Shown: one piece after another, positions 43,694 through 52,250 of the stretch
How the letters are laid out: the number at the start of each line of letters is the position of its first letter
How positions within the stretch are numbered: position 1 is the stretch's first letter
DNA from: Neobacillus driksii
Lineage (GTDB): Bacteria; Bacillota; Bacilli; Bacillales; Cytobacillaceae
Direction of reading: 5' to 3'
Length of the DNA stretch: 64,000 nt
Assembly: GCF_013409995.1 (NCBI RefSeq)
Contig: NZ_JACCBX010000008.1
Coordinates: 231,894 to 295,893 of the forward strand
Made by a program: the position numbers and the translations under genes
Notes under the pieces: model-generated
The model's database searches: none
What the model was told of the DNA's origin: nothing
What the model saw: only the letters and a program-made list of their open reading frames with translations

Positions 43694-45715
43694 TTACCTC
43701 ACCCCGTTGAATCGTAGTTTAAGTCCTAGCCGGTCGTTTAGTCCGCGTTCGACGAAGTTAAGCATGTCGTTTGCGTCTTCCTCTGAACCTGTACCGTTAT
43801 AGTTGAGCGTTAAGTTAATTGTCGGTCCTGCATTGGCTGATTGTTGTCCTCCGCCAATCATTCCTGCTATCGCTTCTGCAAACGGTCGCATACGACTCTT
43901 ATTCGATAGTGGTACGATAGCTTCATCGCCACCATTTTCGCCGACACCTACGATTGTTCCGCCGTTAGAACCTTTGACAATACCGCCACTTGCAAACCAA
44001 TCAATACTGAATGTTGGTACTGAGACTGCGGGGATACCACCCTTACCACCAAACAATGTCTTACTTCCCACATTGATTTTAGGTAGTTTTGGTTTTGGAA
44101 TAGAGATATTCATGTTGCTAAAAGCACTCTTGATTGTCTCTACAACCCCAAGTATTGTTTCTTTTGCTGATGTGATAGGACTTGTAATCTTCTCCTTAAT
44201 GGAAGAAAAGATTTCAGAAGCCTTCTGCTTGGCACTATTAAATTTGTCAACAATGCCGTCCTTCAAAGCCTGTGCCTTTTCAACTACACTATCTTTCAAG
44301 GAAGTCATCTTTTCAACTACACTATTCTTGAATTCAATGACCTTCTGCTTTGCACCCTCAAAGGATTCAACTGCCTTATCCTTGATAGATTGCCATGTTT
44401 GCTTCAACCACGCAGAAACCTTATCCCAATTTTTCCAAAGTAGAATACCTACTGCAATCAAAGCACCAATAGCAATTGCAACCCAAGTAATCGGGTTAGC
44501 TAGTAAGGCTGTATTGAATCCCCATTGCGCCAAAGTTGCTAGTAAAGTACCTGTCCTTAAAGCACCGATTAATTTAGTAAAAACACCGATAGCAGTGTTA
44601 ATTCCCGTAATCATATTAAAAGCTAAGAAAGCCCCAGCTAACCCACCTAATGTAGCAGTTACAAGTTCTGCGTTTTCTTTAATATAGCCGAGTGTTTCTT
44701 TGAAACCTTCGAATAACGATTTAGCAGTTTCCAGACCACCTGTTTCCTTGAATTTATCCCACAGAAATTGAAGACCGTTTTTTAAATCTTCGAATGCTGG
44801 TCCGAAAGTATCTTTCATGTAGCTGCCAAAAGTTGCAAATCCTTCTTGTACAGCCTTAATATCAATGCCTTTAACAGCTGATGTTAAGCCTTTTAACTTT
44901 TCGTTAACAAACTCAAGAATTGGACTACCAAACTCTGCTAACAATTCTGACCAGGTGTTCTTTAAGTTGGCGACTGTGTTGGCATATGAACCAGCTTCTC
45001 TTTCACCTTGCCCCACAACACCCGCGCTTGTATGTTGTCTTACGGCCTCTTGAACCTTCAATTGTTCCTGCTGAGCTACTGATAACTCATCGAATTTCTT
45101 TCCATACTCTTTTAATGCTATATCGTTCATCATGGTAGCAGACAGGTTAACCATGGCTGTGTCCAAACTGTCATACTCACCTTTGATACCACCCATAAAT
45201 CTTGCTGTGGTGTCCTCCATACTTTCATTAGCAAAAGCATTGGCGTCAACAGTTGCGTTTAAATAGCCTTTAGCTAAATTATGCGCTTCACCTTCTGCAA
45301 CACCTTTTGATTTTAAGATTGCTACGTACTGCATGTAGGTCTTTTTCAACTCATTTGGGTGTTTACCCCATGCTTTACTCATGTCTCCGAGGTACTTGTC
45401 TGTGTCGTCTTTCATGCCGCCCATGACTTGCGAATACTGAGAGTTAAGTGCCTCGAGGTCGGCTGTAGTCCCTAGGATCGTTTTCCCGAATCCAACTACA
45501 GCGTCAACTGCGAAGGCTGCAGCAATAGCAGCGCCAATTCCTTTTAACGCATTTTTAATTCCGCCAGCACTTTGGGTTACTTCCGTCTGGACATCATTCA
45601 TTGCTCCGCCAACTTCGTTTCTTACGCCGTTTAACTCGCTTTCGAGTTGTCCCATCGCCTGTCTAAACCCGCTAATATCTGCGTCAAACCTGACGATAAT
45701 CTCTCTTTCAGACAA
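43694..45715 (-). CDS. Tail tape measure protein
   Basis: 673-residue protein that sets tail length. N-terminal coiled coil (ISGFRQAMGQLESELNGV), a PhageMin_Tail-like core, two hydrophobic segments (LGGLAGAFLAFNMITGI; ITWVAIAIGALIAVGILLW), a helical repeat region (KQKVIEFKNSVVEKMTSLKDSVVEKAQ and on) and a Gly-rich C-terminus with GGDEAIVPLSN. Start TTG at 45715 with GAGGTGAGG upstream. Confidence 0.9.
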   Translation of the reverse strand: MSEREIIVRFDADISGFRQAMGQLESELNGVRNEVGGAMNDVQTEVTQSAGGIKNALKGIGAAIAAAFAVDAVVGFGKTILGTTADLEALNSQYSQVMGGMKDDTDKYLGDMSKAWGKHPNELKKTYMQYVAILKSKGVAEGEAHNLAKGYLNATVDANAFANESMEDTTARFMGGIKGEYDSLDTAMVNLSATMMNDIALKEYGKKFDELSVAQQEQLKVQEAVRQHTSAGVVGQGEREAGSYANTVANLKNTWSELLAEFGSPILEFVNEKLKGLTSAVKGIDIKAVQEGFATFGSYMKDTFGPAFEDLKNGLQFLWDKFKETGGLETAKSLFEGFKETLGYIKENAELVTATLGGLAGAFLAFNMITGINTAIGVFTKLIGALRTGTLLATLAQWGFNTALLANPITWVAIAIGALIAVGILLWKNWDKVSAWLKQTWQSIKDKAVESFEGAKQKVIEFKNSVVEKMTSLKDSVVEKAQALKDGIVDKFNSAKQKASEIFSSIKEKITSPITSAKETILGVVETIKSAFSNMNISIPKPKLPKINVGSKTLFGGKGGIPAVSVPTFSIDWFASGGIVKGSNGGTIVGVGENGGDEAIVPLSNKSRMRPFAEAIAGMIGGGQQSANAGPTINLTLNYNGTGSEEDANDMLNFVERGLNDRLGLKLRFNGVR

Positions 45716-45751
45716 AAAGCCTCACCTCTTTTCCAAGCAAAATAAAAAGGC

Positions 45752-46049
45752 TTAAAATAAGCCCTTAAGGTAGTCTAATTCAGCTTTTTTCTGTACTTTG
45801 GTGACTCTTCCTTTGCTTTCTTCTTTGCGATCATCGAACATCTTAATCCTTCGACCTTTCTTAACGCTTGCATACCCTGTAGCGAAAGCAAACGCAGTAA
45901 GCTCGTAATGTTCTCGTTGGTCCTCTAAGTAATACTCGTTTAACGTCATTATTTCGCCAGGCGTATACTCATCCAGCGCACCGTACGGAAGTTTCAAGCG
46001 TACCGTTGCGATATAGAGTAACCGCTCTCCGTCAATAAGTCCGTTAATT
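45752..46049 (-). CDS. Tail assembly chaperone, frameshift extension (GT-type)
   Basis: About 98 codons in the +1 frame relative to the upstream chaperone. The open frame overlaps the first gene by 41 bp and has no ATG or ribosome site at its 5' end (only TTG at 46084). This is the classic layout of the tail chaperone G/GT pair, where a programmed slip makes a fusion. Sequence from the overlap on: INGLIDGERLLYIATVRLK, ending KAELDYLKGLF. Confidence 0.7.
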
Positions 46050-46355
46050 TTTCGAGGGAGGCTGGGCTTTACCGCCAAACGCAAACCGAACCGCTTCGCC
46101 TACTTTTTTCGAAAGCTCTTCAAAACCATGCTTCTCAATTACTGCGTCCATGATATCGCCGGTTTGTTCAAGCGTTAAGTCCTTATCTTCCCATCTTAAT
46201 CCGACATGAATCATCGTTCTTAAATCTGCGAATCTCATACCCTCGTCTAAAGCCATGACCGAGCGACCTAGCTGATCCTCAAGTTCAATCATTTGGTTCG
46301 AACTAAATTTAAGGTTCCTTGCTTTATCTGCGTCAATTAATACTGTTTTAGCCAA
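46044..46355 (-). CDS. Tail assembly chaperone (G-type)
   Basis: 103-residue protein between the tail tube and tape measure genes, the position of gpG. It is helical and acidic (MIELEDQLGRSVMALDEGM). TTG start at 46355 with AAGGGGG upstream, giving an MAKTVLID start. Its last codons TCG-AAA-AAT-TAA (46044-46055, minus) contain an A-rich run that could allow a +1 slip into the next frame. Confidence 0.72.
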   Translation of the reverse strand: MAKTVLIDADKARNLKFSSNQMIELEDQLGRSVMALDEGMRFADLRTMIHVGLRWEDKDLTLEQTGDIMDAVIEKHGFEELSKKVGEAVRFAFGGKAQPPSKN

Positions 46356-46376
46356 TCTATAAACCCCCTTCAATAT

Positions 46377-46405
46377 TTTAAAAAAAGAGAGGCCGAAGCC
46401 CCTCG
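46377..46405 (-). terminator. Terminator after the major tail protein gene
   Basis: Stem GAGGGGC-TTCG-GCCTCTC region followed by seven T on the minus strand. It would keep tail tube protein expression above that of downstream tail genes. Confidence 0.75.
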
Positions 46406-46410
46406 TCCAG

Positions 46411-46818
46411 TTATGCTGTGATTTTGTTAAGTGCCCCGTCGCCCAATAGTGTTATTGAATACGTTGCAAGGTCGTCATACGGGACGTCAACTGGGAAGTC
46501 AGTGATGATTGCAAAACCCTCGTATTTATTACCTCCAGCCGTAACCATTTGGACTTTTACCTTTTCGTCATTCATAAATGCGTCCTCTAATGCTGTGTAA
46601 CCTGCATCAGTTTCTACGAGTAGGCCTTCGCTGGAAAGTTCCCAGTTCTTAAATCCGACCTCGTTTTCTAACCAACCATCGGAGTCTTTAGATGTTCTGT
46701 CAAACGTGTCAGCACCGCGACTTAAAGAACCTCCACGCTGTCCGGCTACTTTTGTCCAAACTGGAACTCCTTCGGTACCCGTATTAACGTTTATGATAAA
46801 ATCAATGCCTTTTGCCAT
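46411..46818 (-). CDS. Major tail tube protein
   Basis: 135-residue protein. The pattern GIDFIINVNTG, QRGGSLSRGADTFDRTSKDSDGW and WELSSEGLLVE is typical of TP901-1-type tail tube proteins. AGGAGG before the ATG. Followed by a terminator that fits high expression. Confidence 0.82.
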   Translation of the reverse strand: MAKGIDFIINVNTGTEGVPVWTKVAGQRGGSLSRGADTFDRTSKDSDGWLENEVGFKNWELSSEGLLVETDAGYTALEDAFMNDEKVKVQMVTAGGNKYEGFAIITDFPVDVPYDDLATYSITLLGDGALNKITA

Positions 46819-46821
46819 TTA

Positions 46822-47208
46822 TTAAACCTCCTGTAATCTGTATTCGATTTGGGTTATTCCGTGGTATACAATTGAGTTTCCATCTTGTTCTTTTAATGTC
46901 TGATTCAAGTCCAAAGCACTAAATAAAACAACAAAACCGTCTACGATTAGAGGCGCATCGATCAAGGAGGTTTTAATGAAATGATTCATTTCCTTAACTT
47001 CCTTTGCAGAAATTGATTTACTCCACGTATGGACGGTTATTAAATGGCTTGTTATTTCTTCTACTTTTGTACTTATATCAAGAAGCGTTTCCTCGCCGAT
47101 AGTAATAAACGGCATGGCTACGCCTTGTTGAAACTGGTCGTATACTTTGTAATCCCCACTCTTCAATGCGTTATTTACCGAGCGCTGTAGCTCTATAGAA
47201 GGTATCAT
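46822..47208 (-). CDS. Tail completion/terminator protein (DUF3168-like)
   Basis: 128-residue protein located just before the tail tube gene. LYxSL-like start, FITIGEETLLDISTK and ITQIEYRL at the end fit the DUF3168 tail-terminator family that caps the tail tube. GGGGGTAAT site before the ATG. Confidence 0.75.
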   Translation of the reverse strand: MIPSIELQRSVNNALKSGDYKVYDQFQQGVAMPFITIGEETLLDISTKVEEITSHLITVHTWSKSISAKEVKEMNHFIKTSLIDAPLIVDGFVVLFSALDLNQTLKEQDGNSIVYHGITQIEYRLQEV

Positions 47209-47214
47209 TATTGA

Positions 47215-47547
47215 TTACCCCCGTTCTATTAATCTCTCGAAATGTTCTTTAGCCTTAAAGTACGCAGGCGTCATAAACTGCTGAGCTTCTTGTTTTGACG
47301 TCCCATACTCGACGAATAGCGAATACTCAGCGTGAGAAATGACTTCCGCACTAAGTCCGCCATCCTTAATATGTGTTTTTATGCTTCCCCGTAAATACCC
47401 CGTATCAACTGGCGCCAGTGCCTTTGCTTGCGCCTCTAACAAGTAAGCCGACTGACTAACGGCTTTTTTCGCAGCCTTCTCTTGATCCTTTTCGATTTGC
47501 CGGAGACCGCTTATGACGTTGTCTAACCCTTGGATATACCGTGACAT
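47215..47547 (-). CDS. HK97 gp10-like head-tail joining protein
   Basis: 110-residue protein with helical start (LRQIEKDQEKAAKKAVSQSAYLLEAQAKALAPVDTGYLRGSIK in part) typical of the HK97 gp10 family; VEYGTSKQEAQQFMTPAY is the conserved C-terminal part. Its start overlaps the previous gene's end by 1 bp. Confidence 0.85.
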   Translation of the reverse strand: MSRYIQGLDNVISGLRQIEKDQEKAAKKAVSQSAYLLEAQAKALAPVDTGYLRGSIKTHIKDGGLSAEVISHAEYSLFVEYGTSKQEAQQFMTPAYFKAKEHFERLIERG

Positions 47548-47840
47548 TACAACGCCTCCAGTAGCATAAAGATGCGTCCGTGCTTATGGTTTTTAACCTG
47601 GCGAACAACATAAGTCTCACCGTTGATTTTGTATCGGTTTTTATCGTTAATTCCAGCCTTCGTTATGACTTTAACAATCTTATTCGATACGAAACCGTAG
47701 GAACGAAGCTGTACTTCCGCTGATACTGGTGCGACAACCGCATCAATCTCCACGCCGGATTCAACCCAGTCCGTGGAATCAGCAAAACCGTCGTTAACTT
47801 CGACAGGAACAAGTTCCTTTACCTTGTCGTCATACCGCAT
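47547..47840 (-). CDS. Head closure protein
   Basis: 97-residue protein in the connector cluster, with ending NGETYVVRQVKNHKHGRIFMLLEAL. Position and size fit a head-closure/head-tail adaptor. The fold is not certain from sequence. It is coupled with the gp10-like gene. Confidence 0.65.
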   Translation of the reverse strand: MRYDDKVKELVPVEVNDGFADSTDWVESGVEIDAVVAPVSAEVQLRSYGFVSNKIVKVITKAGINDKNRYKINGETYVVRQVKNHKHGRIFMLLEAL

Positions 47841-47842
47841 GG

Positions 47843-48160
47843 CTATAACATCCTTAAGCGATTGGCACCGCGAGTATCGCTGTATTGATCGAGATAAGGC
47901 ATATACAGACGGAAAACATCATCGTGGTAAGTAATTGCCAGTCCTTCGATAGATTCCGATGAATACCCTTCAGACCCAAGTTGATTGTATTTCGCAACAA
48001 CCACGGACTCTGTGACGAAAGATAGTTCGGCCGGCACTTCGGACAGTTTGGTATAATTACGGATGGCTTGCTCTGTATGTTCGATTAAAACTTCGAGGAC
48101 TTGGTATTTTGAAACGTCGGTGATTCCAAGTAACGTTATTACGTTATCTATCGCCGCCAT
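47843..48160 (-). CDS. Head-tail connector (gp6/YqbG-like adaptor)
   Basis: 105-residue helical protein (MAAIDNVITLLGI, VLIEHTEQAIRNY, VVAKYNQLGSEGYSSESIEG) typical of the gp6-like adaptor that binds the portal. Start 2 bp after the stop of the small basic gene; order capsid-connector-closure-gp10 is conserved. Confidence 0.8.
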   Translation of the reverse strand: MAAIDNVITLLGITDVSKYQVLEVLIEHTEQAIRNYTKLSEVPAELSFVTESVVVAKYNQLGSEGYSSESIEGLAITYHDDVFRLYMPYLDQYSDTRGANRLRML

Positions 48161-48162
48161 GA

Positions 48163-48261
48163 CTATTCACCCTTCTTTTTAGCAGGCTTCTTCGGTTGTG
48201 GCTCCGGTTTAGCGACCGCTTTTGCTTCTGCTAATTTCTTTAACTGATAATGTAAAAGCAT
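48163..48261 (-). CDS. Small Lys/Pro-rich protein
   Basis: 32-residue basic peptide (MLLHYQLKKLAEAKAVAKP, then PKKPAKKKGE), with GGGTGA before the ATG and a stop 2 bp before the connector gene. Small basic frames in this position occur in related phages. Possibly a DNA- or capsid-binding peptide; not known. Confidence 0.5.
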   Translation of the reverse strand: MLLHYQLKKLAEAKAVAKPEPQPKKPAKKKGE

Positions 48262-48277
48262 TAAATCACCCCATCCA

Positions 48278-48309
48278 TAAAAAGAGCAGTTACCCGAAGA
48301 TAACCGCTC
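48278..48309 (-). terminator. Terminator after the major capsid gene
   Basis: Stem GAGCgGTTAtC / GGTAACtGCTC around TTCG, followed by TTTTTAT on the minus strand. Confidence 0.75.
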
Positions 48310-48326
48310 ATAAATATTTCTTACTA

Positions 48327-49094
48327 TTAAGCAGTGATAGTAATCTTTACAGCTTTAGAAGCGTCACGTAGGTGAGTAGCAAAGTGTTCATCTGCCGAAA
48401 CAACAGTTGCTTTCGCAAGGATGTCGCGATCAGTTTCAACTTGTACGTCTTTAGACAAGTAGAGTGCTACTGCTTCAGGCTTAACAATATAAGCAGTTCC
48501 AGAAGCAACACGATTAGAAACTAAGACTTGACAGTCATAAATAGCGTTATCTTCTTTAACGTAAGCTGGGTCTTTCTTAACGTTTGCTAATTGGTTAGGG
48601 TTGATAAGAAGGTACTTTTCGCCGTCTTGGTCCTCGCCGAATAAAGCTAATCCGCCTAATACGCCGTCACCAGTAACTTTTCCGCCAGCAGCAGTTGCAA
48701 ATGTAAGAGTCGCAGTTGCTAAAGCTTCGAACATTTTCTTCTCTACGCCACTAGCGATAGATTTTGTTAATTGATTTTCAGCTTCTCCAACGGGGTCGCC
48801 GAAAGAACCTTTTGCAGCTTCGTCAGTGATATTTACTGCTTTACCTACTTTAATAACTGGAATGTCTTCGCTTGTTTGGTTTAGTAAAGACGGGTCGATT
48901 GCTACGCCTTCAGCAATTACGTCAGCATCGCCGATGTATGCGTATTTAGGTACGCGAATAGTTCCGGATTGTTCACCTTCGAAATTTTCTACGTATGCCA
49001 ATGGTAATAATTTAATTGCGTTTCCTAATTTTGCAGATACCGCACCCGCAAATACCTCTGCATTGATTAAGTTTGTAGTTTTAGTTTGTGCCAT
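48327..49094 (-). CDS. Major capsid protein (N4-gp56-like family)
   Basis: 255-residue capsid protein. NLINAEVFAGAVSAKL at the start, GTIRVPKYAYIGDADVIAEG and IASGVEKKMFEAL are typical of the short N4-gp56 HK97-fold family found with SPP1-type portals and DUF4355 scaffolds. Strong ribosome site GGAGG. Followed by a terminator. Confidence 0.85.
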   Translation of the reverse strand: MAQTKTTNLINAEVFAGAVSAKLGNAIKLLPLAYVENFEGEQSGTIRVPKYAYIGDADVIAEGVAIDPSLLNQTSEDIPVIKVGKAVNITDEAAKGSFGDPVGEAENQLTKSIASGVEKKMFEALATATLTFATAAGGKVTGDGVLGGLALFGEDQDGEKYLLINPNQLANVKKDPAYVKEDNAIYDCQVLVSNRVASGTAYIVKPEAVALYLSKDVQVETDRDILAKATVVSADEHFATHLRDASKAVKITITA

Positions 49095-49163
49095 AGTTAA
49101 ATTCCTCCAATTTGTATGGTGCTTCTTTTATGTCTAGCCCGAAAGACAATAAAAATAGCCGTC

Positions 49164-49793
49164 CTATTGACGACCGATTAATCGTTTATATAAGTCGGGG
49201 TCTTGGTTATAAATCGCCATTCGTTGCGCGTAATTCATTTTCGCAAAATCCTCTGCCTTAATTGTTGCGCTTGTATTTGCACTTTTCGGAGTTGATCCTT
49301 TTAGTCGCTCATCGACTGCTTTTTCAATCGCCTTTTGCCACTGCTCTTTGAATAGTTTTATGTTTTCGCTAATCTGCTCGGCTGAATCGCTCATCACAAA
49401 TTCACTAAACTCTGCCGGTAACTCCTCTGATTGCAGCGTTTTAACCGTCTGCAGCTCGAGCTTTTCGCGTAAAAATGACTTGCGTTCGTCTTCAAATGCC
49501 TGCTTTTGCTTATCGAATTCCAATTGTAGTCGTTCCGCCTCGGTCATTTTCGCCAGTTTCTCTGCTTCCGTACGCTCTTTTTGTATTTTCTCAGTAACTT
49601 CTGCTTCCCATTTCTCTCGAGCAGTCCTTAATGCTTGCGTAACTCGTTTGTCAGCCGAAGAATCAATCATTTTCTGCAATTCTTCTCGTGATACAGTTAC
49701 TTGCTCGTTTGTTTGCGCCTCTTCAGTTCCTTGCTGGCCCTGTTGATTCGCATTATCTGTTTCAGTTGTATTAGTTTTTGTAGTTTCACTCAT
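49164..49793 (-). CDS. Capsid scaffolding protein (DUF4355)
   Basis: 209-residue protein, Gln/Glu-rich N-terminus, then a long coiled coil (VSREELQKMIDSSADKRVTQAL, KIQKERTEAEKLAKMTEAERLQLE in part) and a C-terminal MNYAQRMAIYNQDPDLYKRL module binding the capsid. Position just before the capsid gene is conserved. Confidence 0.85.
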   Translation of the reverse strand: MSETTKTNTTETDNANQQGQQGTEEAQTNEQVTVSREELQKMIDSSADKRVTQALRTAREKWEAEVTEKIQKERTEAEKLAKMTEAERLQLEFDKQKQAFEDERKSFLREKLELQTVKTLQSEELPAEFSEFVMSDSAEQISENIKLFKEQWQKAIEKAVDERLKGSTPKSANTSATIKAEDFAKMNYAQRMAIYNQDPDLYKRLIGRQ

Positions 49794-49875
49794 AATTTTG
49801 ATAACCTCCGATAGTCCTCAAAGTTGCCGAAGCCCCTACGAGTCCAAGTTTGGTAGATTTGGATTCAGTTTTACG

Positions 49876-50910
49876 TCATGAACCGCTTTGGACGAGTGAT
49901 TCTTTCCATTCCTTATACGTCATATCTTCAACAATATAATTACGACCAGTTTCCGGGTCCCTCGCACGTCTTGCTAACCCTTCAATTTCGGGGATATGTG
50001 GTATTACAGTCGTTCTGCAGTTCGGATGATAAGGCGGATAAGTCTTTCCGACCACTCTCTCCGATACTTTGTAAACATTTCCGTCCTGCGATTGACAGAT
50101 ACTACTAGTCTTTGTGTCTAGCGTTGCGAGAACTCGATAACTTTCCATGCCATTCGCTTCGTATCCGCGAGCCGCTCCTTCATTTAATACGAAGTTAGCT
50201 TCGGTACGAATAATGCGCTCAGTATTCCGAGCCCCAGCGTCCGTCTTTTCGTTTAATTGCCGGCTCATCGTTTGAATAGATGTTCCTTGAATTAGCCCTT
50301 GCTTCAATATTCCGGTCATTTCTCGGACCATCTTGTCGCGATTCACCCAAATACGCGAGCTATAGTCATCGCCAGACCAAGGATATGCGATAACTTGTTT
50401 TATTGCGTCCTCATTTATTGCCTGGACCGTAATAAACGCTCCGACTCCGGCTTGAACAGCGAACGCAGTCTGTAAATATGCTTCCGTAAGGGTTTCGCCC
50501 AGATGTTCGGCAACAGTTGCGTCAACTTTAGAAGCAAGCTCGATAGTCCGTGCTGCTATTTCATCCGATAAAGCCTTCAATCGAGTCACGCGAGCAGAAG
50601 AGACTAGCTTTTCTATTTCCGCAAGCGCCACAAGGTTGCCAGTCTGTTGAAACATCTGCCTGTAACTTGCAATTCGTTCGCGATAACGGCTTAAGTCAGC
50701 GCCATGCAACGCGAGCTCTGCTTCTTGCAAGGTTAAAACATTATCGGTCGCATACCTCGAATAGAAGGCACGCAACTGATCGTCGATGTCCGCCTTCGCC
50801 GCATCGTATTCTTTCTTCAACTCCCGATATACCTTCGTTGAATTACGGTCGATATCGTTTTCTAGTTTCTCGGCGCGTTCTTGCCAATACTCAGCGCTTG
50901 TTTTCGCCAT
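49876..50910 (-). CDS. Minor head protein, SPP1 gp7/MuF family
   Basis: 344-residue protein. Long helical N-terminus and the diagnostic C-terminal MuF domain: QGTSIQTMSRQLNEKTDAGARNTERIIRTEANFV (in part), LDTKTSSICQSQDGNVY and YPPYHPNCRTTVIP with conserved Cys/His. It packs on the portal and helps DNA injection. It starts 10 bp after the portal stop. Confidence 0.9.
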   Translation of the reverse strand: MAKTSAEYWQERAEKLENDIDRNSTKVYRELKKEYDAAKADIDDQLRAFYSRYATDNVLTLQEAELALHGADLSRYRERIASYRQMFQQTGNLVALAEIEKLVSSARVTRLKALSDEIAARTIELASKVDATVAEHLGETLTEAYLQTAFAVQAGVGAFITVQAINEDAIKQVIAYPWSGDDYSSRIWVNRDKMVREMTGILKQGLIQGTSIQTMSRQLNEKTDAGARNTERIIRTEANFVLNEGAARGYEANGMESYRVLATLDTKTSSICQSQDGNVYKVSERVVGKTYPPYHPNCRTTVIPHIPEIEGLARRARDPETGRNYIVEDMTYKEWKESLVQSGS

Positions 50911-50920
50911 GTGTATTCAC

Positions 50921-52228
50921 CTACTCGCCTAAGGTAGCGTAGTCGTTGCTTAATTCGCTCTCGGCCTTCTTGCGCTCCATCTCCGCCTGGACATTGTCGA
51001 CGAAAGGTAATTGCGACAATAACGTTTGCTCGGACACGATTCCGAATAACTCTTTAACTGACGTAATTTTCTCCGCAAGATTGACCGGCAGGTTACGTTC
51101 AAAGTGCAGCGCGATATCCGTGTAGTTGAACGACTGCCCTTTCGTGTTCAAGATGTTCGTGATTAATTTAATTCGCTTCTGCAACGCCTTTTTAAAGAAG
51201 CGCTCCTTTGTAACCGCTAATTGCTCTAGCGCCATCAATTTATAGCGAATGGCAATGCCGGACAAGTCGCTCGTAAATCCTTCCGCCTGCATGTCGGCCA
51301 CTTGCGCAAACTTATGAATGTCGCGCTCGAGTCGCACTTTATATGTTTCTAGCGTTTGGACATCTGCCTCTTTGACTAGGAATTCCGCCTTTCCGTTTTC
51401 GCCAAGTAGCATTACTCGATTCTCTTTCATAGCGATGATGTCTTCCGGCTCAGCCGTCAGCCCCGTTAAAACGAGGTAGCAGTCGCTGAAATATTCGAGC
51501 ATGTTCGAGTGGTCCGACACCGCATTATCGTAAGCGTCAAATAACGGGATGAGTCGTTCCCAGTCTCCGATAAGCTCAACGTTGTTACGATAGACAACTA
51601 CCGGCACGTCTTTGAAGTAGTGCTGCTTTCGGTCCGCTTCGTAAAAGCCGTCCTTGTCCTCCAGGTAGTAAACAACCTCTTCCTTCGTGTATAGCTCCGC
51701 ATGGTTCGCAATTTCACCGCTTACATAATCCTTGCTAGCGTAGAATCGAACAGCGCCGATAATCTCAGGATCGATTGAATCATCGTAAATAAGTACGAGG
51801 TCTTTCGTGTCCAGTTGCGCAAACCTGATGTCGTTGTTCTCATTCATATAAACGAGCTCGGCCGACCAGCCTGCGACACTTGCTTGCTTCGAGTGCTGTG
51901 CGTTGATGTGCGACTCGTCATTGCGTTGGAGAATGTCTCGAATCGTAGCCATTAACGTTTCGTCGTCGCTTGTGTACGTTACTGGCGCCCCCATAAAATA
52001 GCCGTTCACCGTGTTCGTGATATAGGTACCGAATGGATGTACGATCTTATTGTTCGGCTTCGTGCGATCTTCCATGGTTCGGTTAAGTATGTCGTGCTTT
52101 CCGCTGTAATAGCGATTCAATTTCTCTATGCGAGGTGATTCTGCGAGCTGGTAATCCGCGATAACTTGCTGAATAAATTCCGGATTATCTGCAACGGATA
52201 TGTCGCTCACTTTAACCGGTTCCCACAT
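50921..52228 (-). CDS. Portal protein, SPP1 family
   Basis: 435-residue portal protein. ADYQLAESPRIEKLNRYYSGKHDIL is the family's N-terminal signature (in part), HPFGTYITNTVNGYFMGAPV the next, and SGIAIRYKLMALEQLA the clip/stem region. The ATG at 52228 with AAAGGAG 9 nt upstream is preferred; the frame open to 52261 overlaps terL. Confidence 0.9.
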   Translation of the reverse strand: MWEPVKVSDISVADNPEFIQQVIADYQLAESPRIEKLNRYYSGKHDILNRTMEDRTKPNNKIVHPFGTYITNTVNGYFMGAPVTYTSDDETLMATIRDILQRNDESHINAQHSKQASVAGWSAELVYMNENNDIRFAQLDTKDLVLIYDDSIDPEIIGAVRFYASKDYVSGEIANHAELYTKEEVVYYLEDKDGFYEADRKQHYFKDVPVVVYRNNVELIGDWERLIPLFDAYDNAVSDHSNMLEYFSDCYLVLTGLTAEPEDIIAMKENRVMLLGENGKAEFLVKEADVQTLETYKVRLERDIHKFAQVADMQAEGFTSDLSGIAIRYKLMALEQLAVTKERFFKKALQKRIKLITNILNTKGQSFNYTDIALHFERNLPVNLAEKITSVKELFGIVSEQTLLSQLPFVDNVQAEMERKKAESELSNDYATLGE

Positions 52229-52250
52229 TCGCAATCGCTCCTTTCGTTGT

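Noticed and set aside
43803..44687. 294-codon plus-strand frame opposite the tape measure gene
   Set aside because: Antisense shadow; Ser/Pro/Leu-rich composition mirrors the tape measure codons and there is no ribosome site.
46050..46084. Independent start of the second tail chaperone frame
   Set aside because: The only start codon is TTG without a ribosome site, so frameshifting is preferred.
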